Assembly (NCBI GenBank): GCA_018673255.1
Contig: JABHDC010000054.1
Location: 1 to 42,222, forward strand
Direction: 5' to 3'
Origin: Gemmatimonadota bacterium
GTDB lineage: Bacteria > Latescibacterota > UBA2968 > UBA8231
Length of the DNA: 42,222 bases
The notes under the pieces were generated by a model, which did no database searches, was not told the DNA's origin, and saw nothing but the letters and a program-made list of their open reading frames with translations. Shown here piece by piece: positions 19,583 through 27,995 of the stretch. The translations under genes were made by a program, and so were the position numbers. Positions within the stretch are counted from its first letter, which is position 1. Every line of letters begins with the position of its first letter.

Positions 19583-20386
19583 GTGATGGGACAAGCAATG
19601 ACGGAGCGCGAGATCGAAGAAATCCTCCGAGAGGTCACAGACGAGGAGATCGCGTTCTACCACGAATACGGCTGGGTCATGATGAGGCAACTCGTAGACC
19701 CGGCGTTTGCGACACAACTGCAGCGCGTCGGGGAGGAGTGGACAGAGCGTCAGAAGGAAGCGGGATCTGACAGACCGCACGTCCACCCGGCGCTGGCGGC
19801 GGACGCCGAGCCCTACCGTTCGTTCATGTTCAGCGAGCGGATGTCACACAACGCGATGCGACTGGTAAACAGGAAGCGTCTCAAGGGTGTGGATGTACCT
19901 CTTCGCTATCGAATCGATATGCATGTCCACAAACCCCCTGGCGCCGCAGGATCCACCTACCACCAGGACTCGGCCGAGCACGGCTCTGACCGCGTCGGGG
20001 AGCTTCAATTCTGGCTCGCGCTGGAGGAAGTGACCCCGGAGATGGGGGCCATGCGATTCGTCAGCCACTCCCATCGTGAAGGACCGCTGGGCTCGGTCTT
20101 CAATGACGATCAGGGCGACCTGCTCGAGCAGTTTCCGAATATGACCACCGTGCTGGAACTGTCAGAGCCCCTGCACTACCAACCCGGTGACTGCACCGTC
20201 CATCACGGGTACACAGTCCACGGTGGACCACCCAACAGCACGGACAAGTCACGCTGGTCTTACCTCTTTTCGTACTCCCCAGCCGATACCCGCTACTGGA
20301 ATGGCACCGCAGCCAACTGGGGCGCCGACCGCAAGCGTCTGGGTGATACTGAAAATCCCGTCGCCCTGGAACCCCCAGGAAACTGA
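19583..20386 (+). CDS. Phytanoyl-CoA dioxygenase family protein
   Basis: This 267-residue PhyH-type oxygenase shows the HxD pair in STYHQDSAEHG, the middle GAMRFVSHSHR loop, the distal histidine in HHGYTVHGGPPN, and the RWSYLFSYSP strand with the 2-oxoglutarate arginine. GGAG lies 5 bases before the GTG at 19583; ATG at 19586 or 19598 are alternatives. The SDR gene starts 3 bp after its stop, so the pair probably acts on one pathway, for example hydroxylation followed by alcohol oxidation; that pathway is an inference. Confidence 0.88.
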   Translation: MMGQAMTEREIEEILREVTDEEIAFYHEYGWVMMRQLVDPAFATQLQRVGEEWTERQKEAGSDRPHVHPALAADAEPYRSFMFSERMSHNAMRLVNRKRLKGVDVPLRYRIDMHVHKPPGAAGSTYHQDSAEHGSDRVGELQFWLALEEVTPEMGAMRFVSHSHREGPLGSVFNDDQGDLLEQFPNMTTVLELSEPLHYQPGDCTVHHGYTVHGGPPNSTDKSRWSYLFSYSPADTRYWNGTAANWGADRKRLGDTENPVALEPPGN

Positions 20387-20388
20387 CA

Positions 20389-21123
20389 GTGGACCTCAAC
20401 GGGCACGTCGCCGTCGTCACCGGTGCCAGCCGCGGTGTGGGGCTGAAGATTGCCGAGGCCCTCGAGGCGCGCGGCATGGTCGTCGTATCGGTGGCGCGCA
20501 GCGCGGCACGGTTCACGGCGGATGTCTCCAGTACCGAAGACGTCGCCCGCCTCAAGACGAAAGTCGAAACCGAACTCGGCCGACCCACGATTGTCGTGAA
20601 TGCCGCAGGGATCTTCGGCCCAATCGCCCTCGTCAAGGACAGCGATCCTTCGCAGTGGATCGAGACGATCATGATCGATGCGGTGGGCCCCTATCTGGTG
20701 TCCCGAGCCTTCCTGGGTGGAATGGTCGATAAGGGATGGGGTCGGATTGTGAATCTTTCCTCTGCCGCGTCGCTGCACACCCCGGGCCCGATGAACAGTG
20801 CCTATGGCACGGCGAAGGTCGCCCTCAACCAATTCACGCGGCACCTGGCAGCCGAGTTGGAAGGGACAGGCGTCACAGCCAACGTCATCCATCCAGGCGA
20901 CATGAAGACCGCGATGTGGGCGGACATCCGCGACAAGAAGGACGATGCTGAGGGAGGTGCCAGTGGCTACGACAGCTGGGTGTCATGGGTCGATGAAACG
21001 GGCGGAGACCCGCCGGAGAAGGCGGCCAAGCTCGTGATCGACATCATCGAGAGCGACGTCAACGGGCGCTTCCTCTGGATCGACGATCCGCTTCAGACCC
21101 CCATCCCCAGTTGGGGCGACTAG
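20389..21123 (+). CDS. Short-chain dehydrogenase/reductase
   Basis: The 244-residue protein is a classical SDR: cofactor motif TGASRGVG near residue 11, NAAG near 66, the RIVNLSSAAS serine strand and the catalytic YGTAK. It oxidises or reduces an alcohol/ketone with NAD(P). The GTG start follows the PhyH stop by 2 bases, suggesting translational coupling. The C-terminus (PLQTPIPSWGD) is slightly longer than usual. Confidence 0.9.
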   Translation: MDLNGHVAVVTGASRGVGLKIAEALEARGMVVVSVARSAARFTADVSSTEDVARLKTKVETELGRPTIVVNAAGIFGPIALVKDSDPSQWIETIMIDAVGPYLVSRAFLGGMVDKGWGRIVNLSSAASLHTPGPMNSAYGTAKVALNQFTRHLAAELEGTGVTANVIHPGDMKTAMWADIRDKKDDAEGGASGYDSWVSWVDETGGDPPEKAAKLVIDIIESDVNGRFLWIDDPLQTPIPSWGD

Positions 21124-21164
21124 AGATCTAACACTCCGCCCCAGTTGTACCTCGCTGCCGGGCG

Positions 21165-21614
21165 CTACTGGACGGGACCAAAGAAGGCTTTGACGTCCGC
21201 CCAGGTCGAGGCCATGACGGCCGTCACGGTGCGGGTGCTGGTCGCGTCACCGGGATTGGCTGCCAGATCGGGATCACCTGCGCCGTCGCCCGGGGCCCAG
21301 ACGCCATCCGGATCACCCAGCTCGGCGCCATTGCTGACCCCGTCGCCATCAGCGTCGAGGGCGGCAAGTTCCGGACCCCAAATGACGCCTCCCGTGAAAT
21401 CGAAAGCGGTGAGGAAGTTCGCTTCGACCTGCTTGCCGAAGTCATTCCTTGTACCGCCACCGGCCGGATCCACATGGCACGTGGCACAGCCGATGACCGT
21501 ACCATTCGGGACCTGATTGACGCGGGAAGAACGAGCCTCAGCGGTCTGGGTACTGCCGTAACCGAGGACGATAATCACTGCAGCCAGCAATCCTGGGTAT
21601 CTCATCTTGGTCAT
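21165..21614 (-). CDS. Secreted single-heme cytochrome-like protein with a calcium-loop repeat
   Basis: This 149-residue protein has a signal peptide (YPGLLAAVIIVLGYGSTQTA), one heme-attachment motif CATCH in NGTVIGCATCHVDPAGGG, and then an EF-hand-like or thrombospondin-type-3 loop DADGDGVSNGAELGDP. The C-terminus is a short helical tail. A role in electron transfer or adhesion is possible, but the family is not known to me. ATG 21605 is an alternative start with better spacing. It converges on the SDR gene. Confidence 0.75.
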   Translation of the reverse strand: MTKMRYPGLLAAVIIVLGYGSTQTAEARSSRVNQVPNGTVIGCATCHVDPAGGGTRNDFGKQVEANFLTAFDFTGGVIWGPELAALDADGDGVSNGAELGDPDGVWAPGDGAGDPDLAANPGDATSTRTVTAVMASTWADVKAFFGPVQ

Positions 21615-21822
21615 CTCTCTGGATTTTTCTTCATTATTGTGACTTGCTGCCTGTTGGACGCACGACCGGCACGCGGGGATTCAACCCACCTCAACCGACC
21701 GGCATGACCCACTCCCGCTCTGAGTGGAAACCCTTGTGGCAGCGGCCATTTTTCCCCAATCTCCCCCGGTTCAATTCACCAACCGTTCAAAAACCGTATG
21801 CGCAAAGAGGGACAACCCTGAG

Positions 21823-22590
21823 ATGTTGATCAAGCTCATTTCCTGTGAAGTGTTCACCCGGGAAGTCTGCCAATGCGTGGCGGACAGCCCGAATGTGATC
21901 GACCTGGAGTTCACGCCCAAGGATGCCCACAACGAACCCGACGGCCTGCGCAAGATGCTGCAGGAACGGGTCGATGCAGCCAGCTCTTCGAAACGCGGCT
22001 ATGACGCGATCGCCCTGTGTCTGGGGGTCTGCGGGACCTCGACGGTCGGGCTCAAGAGCCGCGGTATCCCCGTCGTGATGCCACGGGCGCACGATTGCTG
22101 CACCCTCTACCTCGGTTCCAAGGAACGCTTCAAGGAACACTTCGGCGATCGGCCCAGCACCGGCTTCAGTGCCGTGGGCTACATCGAACACGGCAATGGC
22201 ATGGATCTGGTCCGCGAGGCCGATGACGTGCGTCGCCAGATGGGCATGGATACCAGCTACGCCGATCTGGTCGAGAAATACGGCGAGGAGAATGCCGCCT
22301 ATATCTGGGAAACCGTCTCCCAGACCAACGAAAAACTGGCCAGCGATCCGATCGTGTTCATCGACATGCCCGGTGTCGACGGCGCCACCCATTTGAAGGC
22401 CTGCCAGGCGGCGGCCGAGAGTCAGGGCAAACCCTTCGAACGGCTGACGGGCGATCTGAGCTTCATCAGGACGCTCGTGTCGGGCGAGTGGAACAAGGAG
22501 GACTTCCTGGTCATCACCGAAGGCGAAGAGATCGGCGGCGTCTACGACCTGGATGAAGTCGTGACGGCCGTGCCGGCCACGCCTGACTGA
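21823..22590 (+). CDS. DUF1638 domain protein
   Basis: This 255-residue protein matches DUF1638: an opening LIKLISCEVFTREVC, the ALCLGVCGTSTVGL segment, and the IPVVMPRAHDCCTLYLGSKE signature, with cysteines that could bind metal. DUF1638 proteins often occur near corrinoid or uroporphyrinogen-decarboxylase-like methyltransferases, and one of the latter lies at 34376, but no biochemical function is established as far as I know. Start ATG 21823 has GAGGG upstream; the preceding 33 open codons look non-coding. Confidence 0.85.
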   Translation: MLIKLISCEVFTREVCQCVADSPNVIDLEFTPKDAHNEPDGLRKMLQERVDAASSSKRGYDAIALCLGVCGTSTVGLKSRGIPVVMPRAHDCCTLYLGSKERFKEHFGDRPSTGFSAVGYIEHGNGMDLVREADDVRRQMGMDTSYADLVEKYGEENAAYIWETVSQTNEKLASDPIVFIDMPGVDGATHLKACQAAAESQGKPFERLTGDLSFIRTLVSGEWNKEDFLVITEGEEIGGVYDLDEVVTAVPATPD

Positions 22591-22591
22591 G

Positions 22592-22614
22592 CCTCAGGTC
22601 TTCAGGTCCTGAGG
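22592..22614. terminator. Hairpin between convergent genes
   Basis: CCTCAGG (22592-22598) pairs with CCTGAGG (22608-22614) across a 9-base loop, in the 26-bp gap between the DUF1638 gene and the CoA-binding gene. No T-run follows. Confidence 0.4.
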
Positions 22615-22616
22615 TC

Positions 22617-23123
22617 TCAGGCCTCAAGATGACTGCGTGTACGCTCTTCTTTGCCATTGTACCGCAGGAACCACTTCAGGCAGAAGTGCGCCGGGTCGAG
22701 TGGTCTGAGGAAGAACATGGGACAGAGCCCCGGGATGACGGTGCAACCGGCTGACCTAAGTCGGTCGATGGCTTGCTGAGTCGCTGCCCCGGCGCTGAGC
22801 GCATCGTGAAGCCACACGAGCGGGACCTTTGCTTTGATGCAATCCTCGACGGCGGCCATCGCCTGCTCCGCGTCCACAAAGATGAGCACGGCCTCGACGG
22901 GTGGATCGATCCGGGTGAGTGACGATGTCCACTCGAGATCGGGATTGTCGTCGAAGGTTGGATTCACCGCGATGACCGTGACCCCTCGCTCGCGGAACTT
23001 GCTGGCCACCATCTTCCCCTGATCAAACTTGGTGTCTTCGATCCCCCAGATCGCAATCCGCGACTTCGAAAGAAACTCGCCTACCAGCTGCTCGAATGGA
23101 TCTGGTTTGCCATCGTCCTTCAT
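22617..23123 (-). CDS. CoA-binding domain protein (YccU-like)
   Basis: The 168-residue protein is a single Rossmann CoA-binding domain. It shows SRIAIWGIED, where GxxxxP-like loops normally sit, then FRERGVTVIAVNP, VEAVLIFVDAEQAMAAVEDC, VPLVWLHDAL and GCTVIPGLCPMFFL. Its role is not known beyond nucleotide or CoA binding. The 167 bp upstream (23124-23290) show nothing I recognise. Confidence 0.85.
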   Translation of the reverse strand: MKDDGKPDPFEQLVGEFLSKSRIAIWGIEDTKFDQGKMVASKFRERGVTVIAVNPTFDDNPDLEWTSSLTRIDPPVEAVLIFVDAEQAMAAVEDCIKAKVPLVWLHDALSAGAATQQAIDRLRSAGCTVIPGLCPMFFLRPLDPAHFCLKWFLRYNGKEERTRSHLEA

Positions 23124-23290
23124 CAGGCGATCACTCCGGTGATAGGATGTCTCTGCAAGAGCGTGAGCAGAACCAAATGTAGGAAGCTCGCCAGCGGCGA
23201 ATGAAGGAAGGGGGAAGAGCAGTCGCCCTTCCCCCCTCTCTGGCTACGGTGTGATGATGTGGCCACCGAGAGGCAACCTCGGGGAACTCC

Positions 23291-24040
23291 TCAGATGGAT
23301 ATCCCACCGTCGACGACGTATTCCTGGCCCTGCACGAAGGATGATTCGTCGCTGGCCAGGAAGAGCGCGACGTTGGCGACTTCTTCGGATTTACCAAAGC
23401 GGCCCAGGGCGATCTGGCTCTCGATGCCGGCGGACATCTCCTGCAACTGCTCGTCCGACATTCCGGTCTTGGAAAAGATCGGTGTCTCAATCGGTCCCGG
23501 ACTCACAGCATTCACGCGAATCCCGCGTGGCGACAATTCGGCGGCCGCATTGCTCACCAACTGCTTCAGAGCCGCTTTCGTCGCCGAATATGCGCTGGCC
23601 GCCTGCATCCCCATCTGATTGGCGACGGAGGTCGTGGCGATGACCGAGGCACCATCGCGCAGATGGGGGATGGCGTATTTAATCGCCAGCCAGGGTCCTC
23701 TCACGTTGATGGCGAACTGTCGGTCGAAGTCCTCCACACTGTGATCGGTCCAGGGCGCGAAGCGAGCGATCCCCGCATTCAGGAAGAGGACATCAATCTT
23801 CCCGTGTTTGGCGGCGACCTGCTCGAACAACGACTTCACATCACTCTCCTTCGAAGCGTCCGACGCGATGACCTGCACCTGATCGCCGAGTTCAGACCGT
23901 GCTGCTTCGAGGGTTTCCGGATTGGTTCCGGTCAGGATGACGGTCGCGCCCTCATCGACGAATCGCTTCGCCGTGGCCAGGCCGATTCCCGTCGTTCCAC
24001 CTGTGACGATCGCCACTTTGTCCTGAAGTCTTCCAGCCAT
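23291..24040 (-). CDS. Short-chain dehydrogenase/reductase
   Basis: This 249-residue classical SDR has TGGTTGIG (cofactor), NAG (LFLNAGIA), the catalytic serine region ATTSVANQMG, YSATK, and the late VSPGPIETP and YVVDGGIS motifs. AAGGAGAG lies about 8 bases before the ATG at 24040. The Rrf2-type regulator gene is 84 bp upstream on the same strand, with a shared 15-base motif before both genes, so regulation by it is likely. Confidence 0.92.
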   Translation of the reverse strand: MAGRLQDKVAIVTGGTTGIGLATAKRFVDEGATVILTGTNPETLEAARSELGDQVQVIASDASKESDVKSLFEQVAAKHGKIDVLFLNAGIARFAPWTDHSVEDFDRQFAINVRGPWLAIKYAIPHLRDGASVIATTSVANQMGMQAASAYSATKAALKQLVSNAAAELSPRGIRVNAVSPGPIETPIFSKTGMSDEQLQEMSAGIESQIALGRFGKSEEVANVALFLASDESSFVQGQEYVVDGGISI

Positions 24041-24055
24041 GTTCGTCTCTCCTTA

Positions 24056-24070
24056 GTGTTGGTGTGTTAC
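24056..24070. promoter_or_regulatory. Candidate Rrf2 operator, copy upstream of the SDR gene
   Basis: GTGTTGGTGTGTTAC matches the motif at 24565-24579 at 11 of 15 positions. A direct repeat TTACTGAC x2 (24067-24082) overlaps it. It lies 15-30 bases upstream of the SDR start. Confidence 0.35.
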
Positions 24071-24124
24071 TGACTTACTGACATTTTATTGCTCGCGAAA
24101 TCACTGCCATGGATCGATGGTACT

Positions 24125-24544
24125 TCAAGTGGTCGGGATGTGAGACGAGACCAGATCCTGGATGGTCGTGGAGGACAACTCGTCCGCGATCACGTGTTCC
24201 AGGCGCTGATTTACGTCGGAGAGCATCTTGCCCATGTTCCGAGCCACGGGGCAGTGATGCGTGTCGTTGCAGGTGTGCGTGCGCACCGCTGGCCCACTCT
24301 CAGTGGCCAGATACACATCGTGCAGGGTAATCGTGGTCGCCGGCCGTGCCAGCTGCGTACCCCCACCCTTGCCCAGGTGCGTCTCGACGAGGCCGGCATC
24401 ACGTAACTGTCCGATCAGGCCACGCAGAAACGAGGGATTCGTTCCCACCGTCTTGGCAAGATCGCCCGAGCCAACGCGCTCCTCGTTGTAGACCAGAGCG
24501 GTGAGCACGTGCACTGCCATGGCGAAATGAGTGTTGGACAGCAT
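24125..24544 (-). CDS. Rrf2-family transcriptional regulator
   Basis: The 139-residue protein has the Rrf2 winged helix: FAMAVHVLTALVYN, then GSGDLAKTVGTNPSFLRGLIGQ, and the wing GLVETHLGKGGG. The C-terminal part contains CNDTHHC, a cysteine/histidine set able to bind an Fe-S cluster or sense thiol chemistry, as in other Rrf2 proteins that carry three cysteines; only two are seen here. It probably controls itself and the downstream SDR. AGGAA precedes the ATG at 24544. Confidence 0.9.
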   Translation of the reverse strand: MLSNTHFAMAVHVLTALVYNEERVGSGDLAKTVGTNPSFLRGLIGQLRDAGLVETHLGKGGGTQLARPATTITLHDVYLATESGPAVRTHTCNDTHHCPVARNMGKMLSDVNQRLEHVIADELSSTTIQDLVSSHIPTT

Positions 24545-24564
24545 GGATCAATTCCTAGTTGGCT

Positions 24565-24579
24565 GCGTTGAACTGTTAC
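24565..24579. promoter_or_regulatory. Candidate Rrf2 operator, autoregulatory copy
   Basis: GCGTTGAACTGTTAC lies 20-35 bases upstream of the Rrf2 start and resembles the motif before the SDR gene at 24056-24070. A GTTGG/CCAAC inverted pair surrounds it. Confidence 0.35.
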
Positions 24580-24684
24580 CAACATAGAGACAGAAAGACT
24601 GGCGTCAAGTCCTCGTATCGTGATGGAAACCGCCATGAGCCTCTCTCCACTGTCACCACTTGGCTGGGCAACGTCGTCTGCAGA

Positions 24685-25146
24685 CTACTCGCCCATCGTC
24701 TTGATGAACTTCTCAAGATCTCGCCGTAGCAAGGTATGGAGAGGAGCTATCTCTCTGACGAGGTCCCGCATTCGAGCCCAGTCCAGAAGGAATGGATACG
24801 TGTGCCGTGCCAAGTGTCGGAAACCCAGAAATGGTTCCAGCCGTTCAAGAACGTCCAAGCTGATCACCTCGGGACGTCCATCCGTTCCTGCTGCCATCTG
24901 CTGGAGCAATCGACGATGCCAATCTGCCGATGAAGGCATGCTGCCATCAACTCGCTTGGCGATGGTTTGGAAGATGCCTTCCACGCCCTGATAGAATGAC
25001 TGGACGACTGCACTGAGGGCCGTTCGGCCGACAAGCTCAGGTTCTTCACCCGTCGAGGCGCGTAGCAACTCGTCGTAGTCTGTCTCCAGCCGCGCCAGCT
25101 GCTGCAGCTGCCGTTCGATGTGGGCCGACGTAGCCCTATCCAACAT
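24685..25146 (-). CDS. hepT: HepT-like ribonuclease toxin
   Basis: This 153-residue helical protein carries RX4HXY as R110-HLAR-H115-T-Y117, the active site and modification site of HEPN toxins such as Shewanella HepT. HepT cleaves RNA; the partner MntA neutralises it by adding AMP to the tyrosine. The start at ATG 25146 overlaps the mntA stop by 11 bp. The frame is open upstream, but that would overlap mntA much further. The motif is intact, so the toxin is probably active. Confidence 0.85.
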   Translation of the reverse strand: MLDRATSAHIERQLQQLARLETDYDELLRASTGEEPELVGRTALSAVVQSFYQGVEGIFQTIAKRVDGSMPSSADWHRRLLQQMAAGTDGRPEVISLDVLERLEPFLGFRHLARHTYPFLLDWARMRDLVREIAPLHTLLRRDLEKFIKTMGE

Positions 25147-25447
25147 GGACCAGATTTGCCTCACGCTCGAGGAACGCTGCCAAGTCAGGATCGACATCCA
25201 GATCGATTAGATCAGCGGAGCGTTCGAGCGCCATCAGAAGTCTCCCCTGAAGCTTGTAGAAGCTGTCAGGCGGACAACCCCTCACAGCGAAGTCAATGTC
25301 TGATCCCGGATGACTGTTCCCCTCAGCCACCGACCCCAGGACATAGATCCGAACGCAGCCACCATCCCGCAGAATCTCTACACCACGGGCGACATCTCGT
25401 TTCACATCAGCAGGTGCAGAATCCAGCACGCCAAGATCTGTCATCAT
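25136..25447 (-). CDS. mntA: MntA-type nucleotidyltransferase antitoxin
   Basis: The 103-residue minimal nucleotidyltransferase has GSX10DXD exactly: G38-S39, ten residues, then D50-I-D52. MntA antitoxins use ATP to AMPylate the HepT tyrosine. The start MMTDLG at 25447 has GAGG about 5 bases upstream. The antitoxin gene comes first and overlaps hepT by 11 bp. Upstream lies a 147-bp divergent region shared with the MATE exporter gene. Confidence 0.88.
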   Translation of the reverse strand: MMTDLGVLDSAPADVKRDVARGVEILRDGGCVRIYVLGSVAEGNSHPGSDIDFAVRGCPPDSFYKLQGRLLMALERSADLIDLDVDPDLAAFLEREANLVHVG

Positions 25448-25594
25448 CCATCCTCGATAGGAGACCTGCTGAAATATCCCGCGCCTGTGTGCCACGGGCA
25501 AACCAAAAGGTTGGGCGACAGACCGAAGGCTCGAGACCCTGGCCTGTATCCGCACCTTCGAGTACGCTCGGATCCAGAGGCTGGCACCGTGGTC

Positions 25595-27010
25595 ATGGAC
25601 ACGGCGCCCGTCTGGCGCCAACCGATTGCACGCCGCTGGAGTCACCCCCTGAACACGCACGACAAGCAGAGCCGCGTCGCCGACTTCGTCGCCGATCCAC
25701 GCAAGGCCGTCTGGACCCTTGCCGTGCCGATGATGACGGGGATGCTGATCCAGACGCTCTACAACATCACCGACATGATCTTCGTGGGCCGCCTCGGGGG
25801 TGAGCAGGTAGCGGCCCTCACCTTCTGCATGCCGATCTCCTTCTTTGCGATCGGCATCACCTTCGGACTCGGCTCGGGGGCAACCAGCGCCGTCGCCCGC
25901 TTTATCGGCGCTGACGACAAGGCGTCAGCGGACAATGCCGCCGAGCACGCCATCCTCATCGGCCTGTGCGTGGGCCTCGTCATCGTCGCCGCGGCTCTCG
26001 CCTACAAGGAGTCCATCCTCGGCCTGCTGGGGGCGGAGGGAGACGTCCTGGCCCTGGCGATCGACTACTTCACGATCGTCTCACCCGGCTTCCTCTTCAC
26101 GATCCTGAATGTCACCTTCCGTTCGATCCTCAGCGGTGAGGGCGACACCCGAACCCCCCTGCTGCTGCAGGGCAGTGGCACGATTCTCAACATCATCCTC
26201 GACCCGCTGTTCATCTTTGGTCTCGACATGGGCATCCGCGGCGCCGCGACGGCGACCGTGGTCAGCCAGGGCATGGTCTTGCTCGCTTTCCTGGGCTACA
26301 TCTTCGTCCGGCGGGGCACCTACGTGGAGCTGCACTTCGGCGCCTTCCGACCCTCGGCACGGATCGCCGGCGACATCCTCAGAGTAGGCCTGCCGGCGTC
26401 TGCGGGCATGGTGATCATGTCGGTGGGCAGCATGTTCTACAACCGGATCGTCTCCACCTTCGGCGCCGATGCGGTGGCCGGTCTGGGCGTGGGCGGACGG
26501 ATGGACTCCGTCTTCTTCATGCCCATCTTCGCCCTGGCCATGAGCCAGGTCACCCTGGTGGGCATGTTCCACGGCGCCGGGCGGGTAGACCTGGTCCGGC
26601 AGACCGTCGTCTACACGGCGAGCCGGGCGGCGCTGTTCGCTGTCTTCGTCGGCGGTCTCTACTGGGTCTTCGCCGAACAAGCAGCCCGCGTGTTCACCGA
26701 CGAGCCGGCGATCATCGACGTCGCCACGCAATACATCCGCACGCTCTGCTTCGCCTTCCCCTTTATCTCGATCGGCATCATCACCGGACGGGTGTTCCAG
26801 GGGCTCGGACGGGGCATGCCGGGCCTGCTGATCACCTTGCTACGGGTCGCCCTCATCTCCGTGCCTTTGGCGTGGGTGCTGACCCGGGTGTTCGGCTTCG
26901 GCCTGCAGGCGGTGTGGGTTGCCTTTGCCGTATCCGGCCCGATCGCTTCCACCGTCGCCGTGATCTGGGTGCACTACGAACTGCGGCGACTGGAGAAGGC
27001 GGATAGTTGA
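25595..27010 (+). CDS. MATE-family multidrug/Na+ antiporter
   Basis: This 471-residue protein has twelve hydrophobic helices in two MATE halves. Visible features are VPMMTGMLIQTLYNITDMIFVGRLGG (helix 1), the PGFLFTILNVTFRSILSGEGDTRTP loop, LDPLFIFGLDMGIRGAA and, in the second half, LPASAGMVIMSVGSMFYNRIV. It probably exports organic cations or drugs using Na+ or H+. The ATG at 25595 (MDTAPVW) or the GTG at 25589 is the start, with AGAGG upstream; the open codons before it look non-coding. Confidence 0.92.
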   Translation: MDTAPVWRQPIARRWSHPLNTHDKQSRVADFVADPRKAVWTLAVPMMTGMLIQTLYNITDMIFVGRLGGEQVAALTFCMPISFFAIGITFGLGSGATSAVARFIGADDKASADNAAEHAILIGLCVGLVIVAAALAYKESILGLLGAEGDVLALAIDYFTIVSPGFLFTILNVTFRSILSGEGDTRTPLLLQGSGTILNIILDPLFIFGLDMGIRGAATATVVSQGMVLLAFLGYIFVRRGTYVELHFGAFRPSARIAGDILRVGLPASAGMVIMSVGSMFYNRIVSTFGADAVAGLGVGGRMDSVFFMPIFALAMSQVTLVGMFHGAGRVDLVRQTVVYTASRAALFAVFVGGLYWVFAEQAARVFTDEPAIIDVATQYIRTLCFAFPFISIGIITGRVFQGLGRGMPGLLITLLRVALISVPLAWVLTRVFGFGLQAVWVAFAVSGPIASTVAVIWVHYELRRLEKADS

Positions 27011-27026
27011 GATAGGCGGCCCTATC
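27011..27026 (+). terminator. Hairpin directly after the MATE gene
   Basis: GATAGG (27011-27016) pairs with CCTATC (27021-27026) over a CGGC tetraloop, starting at the base after the MATE stop. No T-run follows. Confidence 0.35.
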
Positions 27027-27086
27027 GGCAGTCTGGTTTGCCGGGTAGGCCATGGTAGCAGGTAACAGTGGTCGCGAAGCTCTGCT

Positions 27087-27602
27087 CTACTTCGCCGCAG
27101 CCATCTGACCGCGTGAAGCTCCGCCCCCACTCGACGCAGGAGAGGCATCCCTCAACACCACATCAACGTCCCAGTTGAGCAGGTGTAGAAGCGCCAGCAG
27201 TTGCCGCATCGACTTGCGGTAGTTCGTCTGGTCCAGCAGCCGGTAGTACTGGGCCGGTGAAGTCCCGAGACGGCGGATCACCTCGCGTGTGCTCAAGTTC
27301 GAACTCTTCGTGGCCTCCTGCGCCCAGAGCGTCAGCTTGTAGAGCAGCTGATCCGCTGCGTAGGACGGATCCGAGTTGTATTCGAGCACGTGATCACCAT
27401 GGACGGCGCCCTCCTCACTCGACTCGAGGGTGTACACGAAACCTTCCCGCCCCATCTCGTCGTCCGCATGCACGTCGACGATTCGGTTGTCCGATGTTGG
27501 CATCGGCTGGGTCTGAGCATAGGGGAAATCAAACTGCTTCCGCCCCATGCGCACCTCGAACACCTTCTTGCGGTTGTTCGGTGACACCTTCGTGATCTTC
27601 AC
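27087..27602 (-). CDS. HTH-containing partner of a DUF4160 protein, putative antitoxin
   Basis: The 171-residue protein has an N-terminal beta-rich region (MKITKVSPNNRKKVFEV) and a later helical part with LSTREVIRRLGTSPAQYYRLLD, which looks like a helix-turn-helix. Its start overlaps the DUF4160 stop by ATGA (27599-27602). DUF4160 genes are commonly paired with small HTH or DUF2442 proteins in toxin-antitoxin-like modules. A role as antitoxin and repressor is inferred from this layout and from the operator-like palindrome upstream. Confidence 0.65.
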   Translation of the reverse strand: MKITKVSPNNRKKVFEVRMGRKQFDFPYAQTQPMPTSDNRIVDVHADDEMGREGFVYTLESSEEGAVHGDHVLEYNSDPSYAADQLLYKLTLWAQEATKSSNLSTREVIRRLGTSPAQYYRLLDQTNYRKSMRQLLALLHLLNWDVDVVLRDASPASSGGGASRGQMAAAK

Positions 27603-27793
27603 AGCCTACCCTCGCGTTGGAGCTCGCTGATGTATCGGAGGATCTGACGAGTGGGTGCACCTTTCATGGCCTTGTCATTCTCCAAGTCCCACTTGACGAT
27701 GAGTGTCCCGTCGCGGTAGACGTGCACATGGCGTGGCGGATGGTCTCCCTGCCAGTACACGAAGACAAAATTACCCCGACGGATCTTACCCAT
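27599..27793 (-). CDS. DUF4160 protein, putative toxin
   Basis: This 64-residue protein contains the hallmark GDHPPRHVHVY after a GNFVFVYWQ strand, typical of DUF4160. The family is regarded as a toxin-antitoxin component, but its mechanism is not established to my knowledge. A perfect inverted repeat lies 4 bp upstream of the ATG. The stop overlaps the HTH partner start, so both are one translational unit. Confidence 0.75.
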   Translation of the reverse strand: MGKIRRGNFVFVYWQGDHPPRHVHVYRDGTLIVKWDLENDKAMKGAPTRQILRYISELQREGRL

Positions 27794-27797
27794 AAAC

Positions 27798-27815
27798 GTT
27801 ACCTCGCACGGTAAC
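27798..27815. promoter_or_regulatory. Inverted repeat at the DUF4160 start
   Basis: GTTACC-TCGCAC-GGTAAC, a perfect 6-bp inverted repeat with a 6-base centre, sits just before the ATG. This is the position of an autoregulatory operator for the DUF4160/HTH pair. Confidence 0.55.
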
Positions 27816-27995
27816 AGAAATCAAGAGTGATTAGAGACCGGATGGCCGCGATGCCACATGTGAAGCTCTCGGGCCGGTCGAACCGACACGAGCAGAAATG
27901 CCTCTGCCGACACCCCATGGCGGCCCACCCACCATCTGGACATCTTACACCTCACAGACAGCAACAGCCCATCAACGAATTCAGGAGACAGCACC

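Noticed and set aside
25448..25660. Longer start of MntA
   Set aside because: Extra codons overlap the MATE upstream region and do not resemble the family; the MMTDLG start has a ribosome site.
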